In this document: positions 16,798 through 27,697 of the stretch, in pieces
Numbering within the stretch: the stretch's first letter is position 1
Layout of the letters: the number at the start of each line of letters is the position of its first letter
Translations under genes and position numbers: made by a program
Notes under the pieces: model-generated
What the model was told of the DNA's origin: nothing
Databases searched by the model: none
Seen by the model: the letters and a program-made list of their open reading frames with translations, nothing else
Source of the DNA: CAXBBB01 sp963815505
GTDB lineage: Bacteria > Bacteroidota > Rhodothermia > Rhodothermales > BA12
Length of the DNA stretch: 64,000 bases
Direction: 5' to 3'
Assembly: GCA_963815505.1 (NCBI GenBank)
Contig: CAWFGU010000022.1
Location: 124,001-188,000 of the forward strand

Positions 16798-18927
16798 ATG
16801 AAGCTGCTCATCGGACATCCGCTGATTGCCCTGCTGGGCCTGATCGCCGCGCTCGCCGTCGCGTGGTGGGCTTACCGGCGGACGACCCCCACGCTGACAC
16901 CGGGCCTGAGAGGGACGCTGACGGTGCTCCGGGCTCTCACGCTGGCTCTGGTGCTCTTCCTGCTCGCCCAGCCGCTGCTGCGCCGCACGACGGTCGAAGA
17001 GCAGCCTGCATCGGTCGTTCTGCTGCTCGACGACAGCCGCAGCGTTGCCCTGGCCGACAGTCTGACGGGCGGGCGCCTCGACGGCCTGCTGGCGGCATTC
17101 GGAGACGCGCTGCCCGATGGCGTACGTTCGATCCGCGTCGCGTTCGACGCGTCACCGCGCAGGCTGGCCGAAGACGATACGCTATTTCGGATGGGCGACC
17201 GGACCGATATCGGGCGCGCGCTCGCCTATCCCCGCGAGATGCTGCGCGAGGCCAACGTGCAGGCCGCCGTCCTGGTGACGGACGGGCGCTACACGGCAGG
17301 CCGCAATCCGGTGTACGTGGCCGACGACGTGCGCGTGCCCCTGTTCGCTGCTGCCGTGGGCGACACGACGGCCCAGCGCGACGTGCGCGTTACCCGCCTG
17401 GACGCTGCCGAACTGCTCTACCTGGGAGCCGAGTCCGCTGCGCGCGTGACCGTCGCCGCCGACGGAGTCGAGGCTGGGACGCGCCTTGCGGTCACGCTCC
17501 AGCTGGGCGGACGGACCGTTGCAACCGAGCGCATCGCAGCGCCCGCCCCGGGCGCCCGCACGTCCGTCGATCTGCCGTTCACGCCGAGTGTGTTGGGGCC
17601 GATGCAGCTGACGGCGACCGTATCGCGCGTCGACGGCGAGGCGACGTACCGCAACAACAGCCGCAGCCTGGCCGCTGACGTGCGCGACGACCGGCGCAGC
17701 GTGCTGCTCGTCGCCGGAGCGCCCGAGCCCGACGTGTCGGCTGTCCGCGCGGCGCTGGCTTCGGATGCCGGGCTGACGCTGACGACACGTATCCAGAAGG
17801 AGCCGGGCGTCTTCTACGAGGGACCGCTCCCGGCGCGGCTGGACACGTTCGACGCGTTCGTGCTCGTCGGATTTCCCAGCGAAGCCGCGTCAAATACAGA
17901 CATCGAGCGCTTGCTGGCCGCGGCTACCGGAGGCGTCGGCCTGGCGACGTTCGCGACGGCTCGGACGGACCTGAACCGCCTGCGTACTCTCGCCCCACTG
18001 CTGCCCGCGACGCCCTCGGGCCTGGCATCGGACGCCGTCGAAGTGTTGCCCGCCGTCACCGCCGCCGGGAGAGCGCACCCGATTCTGACGCTGCCCGACG
18101 TAGCACCGCTCGCGGATCTCGGCTTGCCGCCGCTGCGCTACCCGGTCGCGCGCTGGCAGGCAGCGGCAGGCGCGACCGTCTTGGCGACGACCAACGAGCG
18201 CGGCGTTACGCTGAGCAACCCGATGATGGCAGCGCGGCGCGTGGGGCGGGCGCGCTCGTTCGTGCTCGTCGGCGGAGGTGTGTGGCGCTGGCGGACGCTG
18301 CCCGAGGCGCTCGCCCAGTCCGACGCATTCTGGCCGTCTCTGGTCGCCAACGTCGTGCGCTGGGTGTCGGCGGACGAGGACGGGCAGGCGCTGCGCATCC
18401 GCCCGACCGAGCGGGTGTTTGGCGCAGGCGAGCCGGTCGTCTTGCAGGGCACGCTCTACGACGAGAGCCGACAGCCGGTGACGGGCGCGCAAATCTCCGT
18501 GGACGTGGCGACGCCGTCGGGCGAGACGCTTCCGCTGACGCTCCAGAGTCTGGGAGCCGGGCGCTACGGACTCGACGCCGGGACGCTGCCTGAAGGCACC
18601 TACCGCTTCTCGGCGACGGCCACACGCGAGGGCGCCCAAATCGGCGAGGACGGCGGATCGTTCACCGTCGGCCCCGTCGACGCCGAGTTTGCCGACGTGA
18701 CCGCCGACCTGCCGCTGCTCCAGCAAGTCGCCGCCCGCACCGGAGGCCGCGCGGTCACGGTCGACCAACTGCCCGCGCTCGCCGCCGAATTGGCCCCGCT
18801 GCTTCGCCCCACGCTCGTCCCGACGACAGTCGACGATCCGCTGTGGGACGCCTGGCCGCTGCTCGTTCTGCTCGTCGGGCTGCTGACCGCCGAGTGGGTG
18901 CTGCGCAAGCGCGCCGGACTGGTCTGA
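16798..18927 (+). CDS. Membrane-anchored VWA-like protein
   Basis: 709 residues. Two N-terminal membrane helices (LIALLGLIAALAVAWWAY and VLRALTLALVLFLLAQPLL) are followed by a von Willebrand A-like strand with VVLLLDDSRSVALAD, close to the DxSxS metal-site pattern. A later VLVTDGRYTAG strand is also typical. Beta-rich domains fill the middle (residues about 200-600), and one more membrane helix near the C-terminus (AWPLLVLLVGLLTAEWVL) precedes RKRAG. This arrangement matches Bat/VWA periplasmic membrane proteins of Bacteroidota that work with MoxR ATPases. Specific function unknown. Confidence 0.7.
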   Translation: MKLLIGHPLIALLGLIAALAVAWWAYRRTTPTLTPGLRGTLTVLRALTLALVLFLLAQPLLRRTTVEEQPASVVLLLDDSRSVALADSLTGGRLDGLLAAFGDALPDGVRSIRVAFDASPRRLAEDDTLFRMGDRTDIGRALAYPREMLREANVQAAVLVTDGRYTAGRNPVYVADDVRVPLFAAAVGDTTAQRDVRVTRLDAAELLYLGAESAARVTVAADGVEAGTRLAVTLQLGGRTVATERIAAPAPGARTSVDLPFTPSVLGPMQLTATVSRVDGEATYRNNSRSLAADVRDDRRSVLLVAGAPEPDVSAVRAALASDAGLTLTTRIQKEPGVFYEGPLPARLDTFDAFVLVGFPSEAASNTDIERLLAAATGGVGLATFATARTDLNRLRTLAPLLPATPSGLASDAVEVLPAVTAAGRAHPILTLPDVAPLADLGLPPLRYPVARWQAAAGATVLATTNERGVTLSNPMMAARRVGRARSFVLVGGGVWRWRTLPEALAQSDAFWPSLVANVVRWVSADEDGQALRIRPTERVFGAGEPVVLQGTLYDESRQPVTGAQISVDVATPSGETLPLTLQSLGAGRYGLDAGTLPEGTYRFSATATREGAQIGEDGGSFTVGPVDAEFADVTADLPLLQQVAARTGGRAVTVDQLPALAAELAPLLRPTLVPTTVDDPLWDAWPLLVLLVGLLTAEWVLRKRAGLV

Positions 18928-19193
18928 TTGCCCCAGGTCATATTCTACCGAAACGGTTATCTGGGGAGGAGCGAAACGACGAGTCGACTCTCTGATTCAT
19001 CGCATCGCAGGACGAACTCGCCCCCACCTACTCACGCCGGCGACTCGCGAAACGCTTCTACGTGCAGACGGCGCGTAGCCCCGGCGAAGAGCGTGCGACG
19101 ACACCCTAGCACCCCTCGGCTCGCCCGTTGGATCGGAAACCCGCACGCCCTGACGCGTATTCGTGCGTCCCCATTCCGCCGTCCCGACATTCC

Positions 19194-19907
19194 ATGTCCA
19201 CCTCGACCGACACCGCCCTTCACGACCCGATGCACGAGTTGGCGGCGTTCACCGGCGGAGCGACCGGCATTCCCTACGAGTCGCTCGTCCGCTTTTCGGC
19301 GCCGCTCTTCGACGCGTACGAAGTCGACCCCGAGCGCGCGTTCGCTCTGGCCGACGGCGAGGAAGACGCCGCCCCCGACGAGTTGCTGCTCGTGCTCGAA
19401 ACGGCACGCCTGCTTTGGACGGCGTTTGGCTTGCCCGAAGCCCGGGCGCGCCACGCGTTCGCCGACGTGCAGCAGCTGATGATGCCCGGCAACCACGACG
19501 AGCAGGAAACGGCCATGCTTCACTTGCTGCTCGCCCGGCTGGAAGAGCGCTGGCACGAGGCAAACGCGGACGATTTGCCGACCGATGCCGTACCGATGCC
19601 GTACGATGCGCTGGCAGAGCGCTATCGAAAACTGTTTCCGCCCGAAACCGATGTACCTGCCGTAGGAGCGAGCGCCGAAGACCTGGCCCTGTTCGCCCGT
19701 CCCCTGCTCGACGCGCCCGAGGTGGCCGCAGACCTCGACCTGCTCGACCAGCGCATGGAACTGGCACAGGTGTTGTTCGACCTGGCCCGCCATCACGTCC
19801 CGTTTGACGAGCAGATGCAGACCATCCGTGACCGTTTTCCCGACGAATCCGATCCCGAAACGCTGGTGACCGACATGAACCTGCACTACGTCGAGTATTT
19901 TTCCTGA
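19194..19907 (+). CDS. Acidic helical protein of unknown function
   Basis: 237 residues from ATG 19194; the open frame begins further upstream, but this ATG gives a normal start. The protein is acidic (many Asp/Glu), predicted all-helical, without signal peptide, membrane segment or recognisable catalytic motif. Repeated segments such as LVRFSAPLFDAYEVDPERA and YRKLFPPETDVPAVGASAED may reflect an internal duplication. It lies 43 bp before the M20 amidohydrolase. I do not recognise the family. The 266 bp upstream show no gene. Confidence 0.55.
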   Translation: MSTSTDTALHDPMHELAAFTGGATGIPYESLVRFSAPLFDAYEVDPERAFALADGEEDAAPDELLLVLETARLLWTAFGLPEARARHAFADVQQLMMPGNHDEQETAMLHLLLARLEERWHEANADDLPTDAVPMPYDALAERYRKLFPPETDVPAVGASAEDLALFARPLLDAPEVAADLDLLDQRMELAQVLFDLARHHVPFDEQMQTIRDRFPDESDPETLVTDMNLHYVEYFS

Positions 19908-19950
19908 GCGGTCCGTTCTCCAGCCGCGCTCCCTATTTAAGATCCGGCCG

Positions 19951-21147
19951 ATGCCCGAGACTCTGACGCGCCCCTCGACGCCCCCGACCGATAGCGCGCT
20001 CCACGGCGAACTGGTCGCCATCCGGCGCCATCTGCACCGCAACCCCGAGCTAGGCTTCGAGGAGTTCGGGACGGCGGCGTTCATCCGCAAAACCCTTACC
20101 GAACAAGGGTTCACGCCGATCTCTGTGGCGGAAACAGGTACGTACGTCGACATCGGCGGCGATCGGCCCGGCCCGCTGATCGGGTACCGCGCCGACATCG
20201 ACGCGCTGCCGATACAGGATCAGAAGGACGTGCTCTACGCGTCGCAGAGGCCGGGCGTCGCGCACCTGTGCGGCCACGACGCGCACACGGCCATTGGGCT
20301 GGGCGTGGCCCGGCTGCTCGACGCGCGGCGCAGCGAGATCGCCGGGACGATCCGCGTGTTCTTTCAGCCCAACGAAGAGGGTACACCGTCAGGCGCACCA
20401 CGCATGATCGAAGAAGGCGTACTCGACGGCATGGCAGCCGTCTTCGGAGTCCACGTAGATCCGGCGACCGAGCTGGGACGCTATGGCCTGATCACCGGCC
20501 CGGCGACGGCATCGACCGACCGCTTCGACATTACAGTCCGCAGCGCATCGACGGGCCACTCGGCGCGACCGCACGAGGTGACCGATACGATTTTTGTCGC
20601 CACTACTCTGCTCACGCAGATCTACGCCCTCGCCGGCCGCCGCACCGATGCGCGCCGCGCCGCGCTCTTCACCGCCTGCCGGATGTCGAGTTCGTCATCT
20701 GCCTACAACGTCATTCCGCGCGAAGTCACGATCGGCGGAACGCTACGCTGCGTCGACATGGATATGCGCGGTACGATGCGGCTTCTGATCGAGCGCACGG
20801 CGTCGCACGTCGCCGACCTGCACGCCTGCGAGATCGACGTGGTCTTTCTCGATGGTTCGCCTCCCGTTCTCAACGACGCTGCTCTGATGGCGCTGATCGA
20901 AGACACCATCGTCGATACGCGCGGAGAGGAGGCGGTCAAGCGCTTCGATCTGCCGTCGATGGGCGCCGAGGATTTCGCGAGCTACACGCAGATGACGGCG
21001 GGCGCTTTCGTGCGCGTCGGCACGTGCAGTTCGCCCGAAACCGCACACCCCGTCCACGATGCGGAGTTCGACCTGGACGAGCGCGCCCTGGCTCCGACGG
21101 CTCGCCTGATGACCGAAGTACTGATCCGTCGCGGGCGCCAGGGATGA
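19951..21147 (+). CDS. M20-family amidohydrolase (N-acyl amino acid / hippurate hydrolase type)
   Basis: 398 residues. Metal-ligand motifs of the M20D subfamily are all visible: RRHLHRNPELGFEE at 26-39, CGHDAHTA with Cys107 and His109, QPNEEG with Glu142-Glu143, HSARPHEVTD in the lid/dimer domain, and MGAEDFASYTQ near the C-terminus. It should hydrolyse an amide bond of an N-acylated amino acid in the cytosol. Substrate cannot be named from sequence. Its stop overlaps the next start (ATGA). Confidence 0.9.
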   Translation: MPETLTRPSTPPTDSALHGELVAIRRHLHRNPELGFEEFGTAAFIRKTLTEQGFTPISVAETGTYVDIGGDRPGPLIGYRADIDALPIQDQKDVLYASQRPGVAHLCGHDAHTAIGLGVARLLDARRSEIAGTIRVFFQPNEEGTPSGAPRMIEEGVLDGMAAVFGVHVDPATELGRYGLITGPATASTDRFDITVRSASTGHSARPHEVTDTIFVATTLLTQIYALAGRRTDARRAALFTACRMSSSSSAYNVIPREVTIGGTLRCVDMDMRGTMRLLIERTASHVADLHACEIDVVFLDGSPPVLNDAALMALIEDTIVDTRGEEAVKRFDLPSMGAEDFASYTQMTAGAFVRVGTCSSPETAHPVHDAEFDLDERALAPTARLMTEVLIRRGRQG

Positions 21148-21629
21148 GGCGCATCGCTCTCGCACTACTCGCCCTCGCGTGCGCCACTTCATCGGCTGCA
21201 CAATCCAGTTGGGACCGCTACCAGCCTGCACGGCTCGACACGACGATCTCGAACCACGCGTTCATGACGAGCGAGTTCGGGACCGACGAGCGCATCTACT
21301 TCGCAACGGTCAGCATCGACTTCCCGCTGCTCGTCGCGCTGACTTTTCGACACCGCGTCCGCCCAATCTCAGAGGCGAAAAAAGCTACGATCCGAGCACG
21401 CATACTCTCACGCGGAATGGACTCTAGCGTTGTCGCACTGTTCGTGGACGAGGCGCTGTTCGAGGAAGGCGGCGTGCCGTTCTGGCTTCCGGTTCAGAGT
21501 GGCCCCCTGCTCGACCTGCGCAACCTGCACCAGGACGGCGATTCGGTCCAGGTGTACGCGCAGTTCGCGGGCGTGTACGCGCAGTCCGGCAGGACGGAGT
21601 GGGTCTTTACCGTCAACGAATTCGAGTGA
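21144..21629 (+). CDS. Secreted protein of unknown function
   Basis: 161 residues. Starts at ATG 21144, overlapping the amidohydrolase stop, so translation is coupled. A signal peptide is clear (RRIALALLALACATSSAAQS). The mature part is beta-rich and ends in VYAQSGRTEWVFTVNEFE. No known motif recognised. Because of the coupling it may work with, or simply ride with, the amidohydrolase. Confidence 0.6.
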   Translation: MRRIALALLALACATSSAAQSSWDRYQPARLDTTISNHAFMTSEFGTDERIYFATVSIDFPLLVALTFRHRVRPISEAKKATIRARILSRGMDSSVVALFVDEALFEEGGVPFWLPVQSGPLLDLRNLHQDGDSVQVYAQFAGVYAQSGRTEWVFTVNEFE

Positions 21630-21699
21630 CGCGCTACCTGCCCGCGAGTCGGTGATGCGCGGCGTGTAGTTTGGCTCTCCGCCCTACCGCCCGCTGCCG

Positions 21700-24600
21700 A
21701 TGCGCCTCGCCCTTCTCGCGCTCCTCCTCACCCCGGCGCTGGCCGCCCAGCCGCTGACAGTCGCCGACTCGTTCGAGGACGGCGACTTCACGTCGAACCC
21801 GGCGTGGTCGGGCGATGCCAGCCGGTTCGCCGTCTCCGCTCTGGACGGAAGCCAGGTACTCCGCCTCGCCGGACGCGCCGAGGCGGACACTGCCGCACTA
21901 TCCACGCCTTCAGCTGTGAGCGAGGGAATGTGGCGCTTTCGGATCGGCTGGAGAGACGTGAACCTGAGCACGTCGAGCGGCGCGCGCGTCTACCTGATGA
22001 GCAGCCAGGCCGATCTGACCCAGTCCGTCGAAGGTTACTTCTTGCAGTTTGGCACCAACAACAGCCTCGAACTCCGCCTGTACCGCCAGGACGGCATTCC
22101 TACGAGCAGTAACCGCGTCGTAATCGGCGCGAGCGCGGATGGGGCGATCGCAGACGGAAGTCAGACCTACACCATCGACGTGACGCGGTCGGGTGCCGAC
22201 TGGACGGTCCGCGTCGATGGCGCCCAGGTGCTGACCGCGAGCGACGACACCTACACGCGCAGCGCCGCTTTCGGCTGGTGGATCAAGCACATCGCGAGCA
22301 CCAACGACGGTTTCTTTCTGGACGACGTGCAGGTAAGCGGATTGGCTGGGCCGCCCGACACGACGCCTCCAACGATCGCGACGGCACGGTACGACGACAC
22401 CGCCGACGGATTTGGGCTGACGTTCAGCGAACCCGTCCAGCGCGGCGACGTGACGGCGGCCAACTTCGCCCTCTCGCCCGGCGGCCTCTCATCGGTCACC
22501 CCGCTGCCCGCGACCGGTGACGCCGACAGCGCGTTCGTCGCGACGGGTGACCTCGCCAACGGCACGTACCAACTATCGGTATCGGGCATCCGCGACGTTG
22601 CCGGAAACGCGCTCGCAGACACCACACTCACATTCGACGTCGACCGCGACACGACGCCCCCAGCGATTGCGTCCGTCGTAGTCGCTGAGCGCACGGTCCT
22701 GCGCGTCCGGTTCAGCGAAAGTATCGACCGCCCGTGCGACGTGGCGTATCGGCTCGAAGGAGTCGACCCGAGCGCTCCGCCGCGCAGCCTGAGCAGTGGC
22801 TGCGTCGGAGCCGTTGCAGGCGATTCGGCACGGCTCAACCTAGCAGCCGAGTTGCCGCAAGAGGTACGCTACCGCCTCGTCGCGCCAAACCTGACCGATT
22901 TGGCGGGCAACGTGCAGCCCGACGCATCGTTCGAGTTCGCCCTCGGCTTTGCTCCTCAGCGCGGCGACGTAGTCATCAACGAGTTCATGGCCAACCCCGA
23001 CGCGGGCGGCGTCGAGTACGTCGAGCTGTTCAACCGCAGCGACCAAGCCTTTACTCTGTCCGCGTTCGCGCTCGCCGACGCGACCGGCAGCAGGCGCGCT
23101 ATCGCCTCGGCGGCTGAACTGGGACCGGGCTCCTACGCCGTCGTAGCATCCGATACGACGCTGCTGCGCTCGCGCTTTCCCGGTGGATTCGGCGGATCGC
23201 GCATCGTGCAGTCGACCGTTCCGTCGCTCAACAACAGCGGCGACGAGATCGTGCTCTCGTCGGGTGGGACGGCAATCGACTCGCTCGTCTACGTGTCGGC
23301 TCAGGTGCAGCAAGGCGTGGCTCTCGAACGGGTCGATCCGGCTGTTCCAGGCGTGGCGTCCAACCTCGCCTTGTCGACGGACCCGAGCGGTGGCACGCCG
23401 GGGCTACAAAACTCGCGATTCATGCCCGACGTAACGCCGCCGACGCTGATCCGCCTGTCCATCGCCGTCGACACGCTTAGACTCCGTTTCTCCGAGTTCA
23501 TCCCGGACGCATGCGCAGCGGGGTACTCGCTGCAAGGGGTCGATGCGGGCGCTCCCACTGTCGGTATCGTCGCGTGCGTGGCGGCAGGCGACTCGGTGCG
23601 GCTGGCGTTGACACCCGGCCTGCCGCGCGGCGTCGGCTACCGGCTCGTAGTCACCGACCTGACCGATGCGGCGGGAAATACCCAGCCGCGCATCGAACGC
23701 GACGTGCTGCTCGGCTTCATCGCAGGTGCGGGCGAAATCGTCGTGAACGAGGTGCTGGCGGCTCCGGCTACGAGCGAGGGATCGGAGTTCGCCGAACTGC
23801 TCAACACGACCGATCGCCCGCTTGCGCTGGACGGGTTGAGCGTGTTCGACAGCGGTGAGGTCTTGCGCGCGCTTCCCTCGGGTTTGACGCTGCTGCCCGG
23901 TGCCTATCTCATCCTCGCGCCCGACACGGCCGCGCTGCGCGTTCAATTTCCCGGTGGGTTTGGCGGGGCGCAGGTCGTCCGGCAGGCGCCGTGGCCGAGC
24001 CTGAACAACGGCGGCGACCGCTTCGGCGTCGCGCGGGGCACGACGACGCTGGACACGCTACGATACACCGGCTCACAAGTCGAAAGCGGCGTTTCACTCG
24101 AACGCGTCGACCCCGAAACGCCCGGCGTGCCGTCCAACCTGCGCGTTTCGACCGACCCAACAGGCGCCACGCCCGGGCGCCGCAACACACAATTCGCGCC
24201 CGACCTCGACCGACCGCGCGTCGTCCGAGCCTACTATGCCAACGACGGCTCCATCGCGGTCCGCTTTTCCGAACCGGTTCAGCCCGGCGGCGTCCTGACC
24301 GTCAACGGGCAGACGCTGGTAGCGACGGCCCAAGGCAGTGTGGTGATCGCCATCGCTCCTCCCGGCGCATCGACGGTCGGCGTTGCGGGGTGGCGCGATC
24401 TGCGCGGTAATCCTCTCGTTTCGGCGACCAGCGCCCCGCTTGCCCAGCGCCCCACGGCGGGCGCCCTCGTCATCAACGAGATCCTGTTCGCCCCCAACAC
24501 CGACGCCGACGCCGGTCCGATCCAGCCCGAATACATCGAGCTCCTCAACACGACCGACCGGCCGATCACGCTGTTCGGCGTCGCCTTGGCCTCTTCGCCG

Positions 24601-25606
24601 CTGGACGACCCGGCAACCGTCGACACGACGGCGCTGGATAGCGAACTCGCCATCGCGCCTGGAGCGTTTGCGCTGATCTACGACGCCGACTCGTCCGCCC
24701 CGCCCGACTCGCGGCTGCGCATCGCCTTTCCCACCCTCGACACAGCGGCCGTGCGCGTCGGCGTCTCGACGGTCACCCCGAGCGGGCTTGCAAACGGCGG
24801 CGAGCGCATCGCCCTGTTCGACCTGCGCGCTCAGGTCCAGATCGACACCGTTCCCTACCGGCCGAGTTGGACCGACGCCAACCGCCGCTCGACGACCGGC
24901 TTCTCACTCGAACGTCTGGCCCCCAATGCGCCCTCAGATGATCCGCTGACCTGGGCGACCAGCATCGCTGAGACAGGAGGCACACCTGCGCGCGCCAACA
25001 GCGTCACGCGCGACGCAGACGCCAGACCACCAAGTCTGGGCGAGTTGCGCATCACCGAAGTCCTGTTCGACCCTGCCCGCGTCAGCAGCGACGGCCTGCC
25101 CGATCAGACCGACTTCTTCGAGGTCTACAACGCGTCCGATAGTCCGCTCGCCCTCAATGGCCTACTCCTGCTCGACATGGGCGACGAGCGCGGTCCCGCC
25201 GTGCCGATGCGCCTGGTCTACACGCCGACGACGCTCGCGCCCGGTGCGTATGCCGCCATCTATGCCATTTCGGGTGTTTACGCCGACGCGCCCAACCCCG
25301 ACCGCACGCTGACGGACGCCTTCCCCAGCGCCGACGGAACGCTGATCGGCCAGCGACGCACGCTCAGTTTGCCAAACGGTGGCCGACTGCTGCATCTGAC
25401 GACGTTTGAGGAAGCGACCATCGACTCGGTCCGCTATACGCCCGACTGGCACAACCCTGCCGTGCGCGATGGGACGGGCCTGTCGCTCGAGAAGATCGAC
25501 CCGCTCGCGCCCAGCAACGACGCCTCGAGTTGGGGCACGTCCGCCTCGGCCCAGGGCGCCACGCCCGCCCAGCGCAACAGCCTGACGCCTGCTCCCAGCG
25601 ATGCAG
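21700..25606 (+). pseudogene. LTD-repeat secreted protein, 5' part, interrupted by the prophage
   Basis: About 1,300 residues remain. A signal peptide (RLALLALLLTPALAAQ) is followed by a beta-rich LamG-like region (about 20-215), Big_5-like Ig modules (PPTIATARYDD..., residues 220-420) and four lamin-tail domains, beginning near VVINEFMANP, IVVNEVLAAP, LVINEILFAP and LRITEVLFDP. Linkers such as LERVDPAVPGVAS and LERVDPETPGVPS repeat. The natural reading stops at 25607, where the Mu-like element starts; the frame then runs 16 more codons into phage DNA. The missing C-terminal FlgD-like domain is at 59040-59368. Expected location is the cell surface or outside. Confidence 0.85.
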
Positions 25607-25649
25607 TATACCGGCCCGCAACAAACGGTGGTCGGACCTGCAACAAATG
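25607..25649 (+). repeat. Left terminal transposase-binding repeats
   Basis: Starting from 25607 there is an AACAAA block at offset 14 (25620) and GCAACAAATG at offset 34 (25640). The right end, read inward on the opposite strand, has AACAAA at offset 14 and GCAACAA at offset 34. Matching spacing at both ends marks paired transposase sites. No classic TG start is present at this end. Confidence 0.65.
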
Positions 25650-25687
25650 TAGTTAATCCTCCCCGGTGAGTTGACAGCCTCAGATGA

Positions 25688-27226
25688 TCACGTCCACCAT
25701 GGATACGAGGCGTCCGGTGCCACGTAGGCGGGCGCTCTGACCGGCGCGCTCCACTCGGACGCGCGCACGCTGCGCACGTCGACGGCCTGCACCTGCACCT
25801 CTATCGCAGCGCTCGTCTCGATGCTCAGCGACAGGGTCGTGCCGGGCGTCCCGCCTGCCGCCTGCCACGCGCCGCCCGCGACCCGGTAGCGAGTGACCAC
25901 GTTGCAGTGCGCTACGCCCGGTGACTCGGCTAGTACCGCCGACTGAGACGTGCGCGTGACCGACAGCGCCGGAGCGGGCGGCACTCCGGTGTCGATGTCT
26001 ACCTCGACAGTCGCCGACGTGCGTCCGGGGTAGTGCGTCGCCAGTACCGCCGTGCCCGCGCTGTATCCAAACGCCGCCGCCGCGTCGAAGTCGATCGCGC
26101 CGTAGTCGTCCGGCCCCGGCCCCACGTCGGCCACGCGGCCATCGTAGGTGATGCGCGTGTAGTCGTAGTCGGCGCCCTTCCACGGCGCTAGCAGGATGCG
26201 GCTCCCGCTAACGCGCACGTCGACGGGCGGGTGCGGCGGCGCCGTCGTCGGTGGTAGCGGCGTAGGCGCGTAGTCGTAGGCGTGCAGCGACAGCCCCCTG
26301 ATGTGGATGTCGCGCTCGCCCGATCCGCCGGGCGCCACCCGGATCTGCACCTGGTACGTGCTCCCGCCTTCGTCGTAGCGGTGTACTAGGTCCGGATCTG
26401 CGCCGCCGCTGAACGGCACGATCGGCGCGTCGCGCCCTCCGGCGTGAGAGCGCACGATCATGTCGTCGTAAAACGTGAACACCTCGCCTCTGAGCCTGAG
26501 CGCCTGCCCGCTGACCGGCGCCGTCGCGGGCGTGACTCCTGCGACGAAAATGCCGCTCTGATCGACCTGCCCGCGCAACCGAAATCCTCCCGGTAGCACG
26601 CCGCTCGGCTCCACGATGAGCGGCGTATCGGAGAGCGTAAACCAGCCCTGCCCCTGCTGCTGCGATGCCGAGAGCAGTTCGGTGCCCTCCTGCCGGGGCA
26701 CGCGCTGGAGGTCGACCAGACCGAAGCCGCGCCACGACTGCGGATCGGTGGCGAGGCTGCGCAGCGCCGACCGAGCGTCGTACCAGTTGCCGTACTCATC
26801 GTAGAGCGTGGCGAGAGCGGCCCCGGCCTCTGCGACGGCCCACGACTGCAGAAAGCTGCTCGACGGCGCGACGGCTAGCTCGAGGCCGGGTCCGTGCGAG
26901 GTGACCGGGGCGGTCGATCCGGGGCGGTCTGCGCTCACGACGACGGGCCAGAACAGGCGCGGCGGGTCGGGCAGTAATGTATCGGAGTTGCTACCGTGCG
27001 CGGCTACTACGGGTACGTTAGCGTCGCGGTACAATTGCCACGCATCGTAGTTTCCCCATACGTTAGTTCTAGGCCATAGTATCAGGTCGGCACCTAACGC
27101 TAGTGCGTCGGGTATCGTGCCGCCAATAAGCGATTGTATTTGCCAGCTACTAGGAGCGTGCAGGGCAAACCGGCGCTCAATTTCGGCAGCGTGACCGGGT
27201 GTCAGGTCGAGGTTGACTGCCAGCAT
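25688..27226 (-). CDS. Putative tail tip/fibre protein, last gene of late operon
   Basis: 512 residues, intact. The C-terminal half is beta-rich with fibronectin-like features (SRILLAPWKGADYDYTRITY; VTRYRVAGGAWQAAGGTPGT). The N-terminal 170 residues (PVVAAHGSNSDTLLPDPP; LQSWAVAEAGAALATLYDEY) loosely resemble a degenerate subtilisin-like fold, but I do not see a usable triad. It overlaps the preceding stop (TAATG). Position at the distal end of the tail operon suggests a host-contact or tail-tip role. It ends 81 bp inside the left terminus. Confidence 0.5.
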   Translation of the reverse strand: MLAVNLDLTPGHAAEIERRFALHAPSSWQIQSLIGGTIPDALALGADLILWPRTNVWGNYDAWQLYRDANVPVVAAHGSNSDTLLPDPPRLFWPVVVSADRPGSTAPVTSHGPGLELAVAPSSSFLQSWAVAEAGAALATLYDEYGNWYDARSALRSLATDPQSWRGFGLVDLQRVPRQEGTELLSASQQQGQGWFTLSDTPLIVEPSGVLPGGFRLRGQVDQSGIFVAGVTPATAPVSGQALRLRGEVFTFYDDMIVRSHAGGRDAPIVPFSGGADPDLVHRYDEGGSTYQVQIRVAPGGSGERDIHIRGLSLHAYDYAPTPLPPTTAPPHPPVDVRVSGSRILLAPWKGADYDYTRITYDGRVADVGPGPDDYGAIDFDAAAAFGYSAGTAVLATHYPGRTSATVEVDIDTGVPPAPALSVTRTSQSAVLAESPGVAHCNVVTRYRVAGGAWQAAGGTPGTTLSLSIETSAAIEVQVQAVDVRSVRASEWSAPVRAPAYVAPDASYPWWT

Positions 27227-27519
27227 TAAACCACAAATACGCCCGAAGCATACACCGTGTCGTTAACGAAGTTAACGGAACTACCACCTAGCCACGCTTC
27301 TGCAGTCACGATCTGCCCGTTCTGCAAAAAGCGCACAAGCATGACGCCATTTGCGACTTCGTCGTAGATCGAAACGGTCAACCCCTGCGGAATTGTAGCG
27401 GAAGCGCCCGTTAGATCAAACGCAACCTCACCCCCGGATACGTTGCCCAAGATTGCATCCGCCTCACCTAGTTTCAGGTAGAAGATGGAGTCGACATTAT
27501 TGTAGGGCGACCTGCACAC
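27226..27519 (-). CDS. Small virion-type protein of unknown function
   Basis: 97 codons in this frame, ending in TAA that overlaps the next ATG. Beta-rich (FYLKLGEADAILGNVSGGEV; VMLVRFLQNGQIVTAEAWLG). The only start available is a GTG inside the end of the 27497-27679 gene, so the true start is uncertain. It may be the 3' part of that gene after a one-base shift. Function unknown, probably tail fibre-associated from position. Confidence 0.4.
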   Translation of the reverse strand: MCRSPYNNVDSIFYLKLGEADAILGNVSGGEVAFDLTGASATIPQGLTVSIYDEVANGVMLVRFLQNGQIVTAEAWLGGSSVNFVNDTVYASGVFVV

Positions 27520-27679
27520 TTACAGTGCCTCCACCACCCGACACGCTCACCGGAGCGCCGCCGCCTGTAGGTCCAGCGTACAGTGTAGGAGTCTCGCCCG
27601 CAGGCGTGTGAAGGTAGAAGCTACGCTCCTCGAGCGTAGCAGGCAGGTCAGGCCCGCCGGGAAACTGTGTCGTCGCCAT
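27497..27679 (-). CDS. Short tail-associated protein
   Basis: 60 residues, starting ATG at 27679, 18 bp after the coiled-coil fibre gene. The sequence contains LEERSFYLHTPAGETPTLY and a Gly-rich tail (PVSVSGGGGTVSVQVALQ). Gly/Val-rich ends like this are seen in fibre-assembly or linker proteins. It overlaps the next frame by 23 bp, and the two may originally have been one gene. Confidence 0.4.
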   Translation of the reverse strand: MATTQFPGGPDLPATLEERSFYLHTPAGETPTLYAGPTGGGAPVSVSGGGGTVSVQVALQ

Positions 27680-27697
27680 GATGGTGTGTGGGGTGGG

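Noticed and set aside
25688..27226. Subtilisin-like protease in the tail tip protein
   Set aside because: Only loose resemblance around the AHGS and SWA segments; no Asp/His/Ser triad can be placed.
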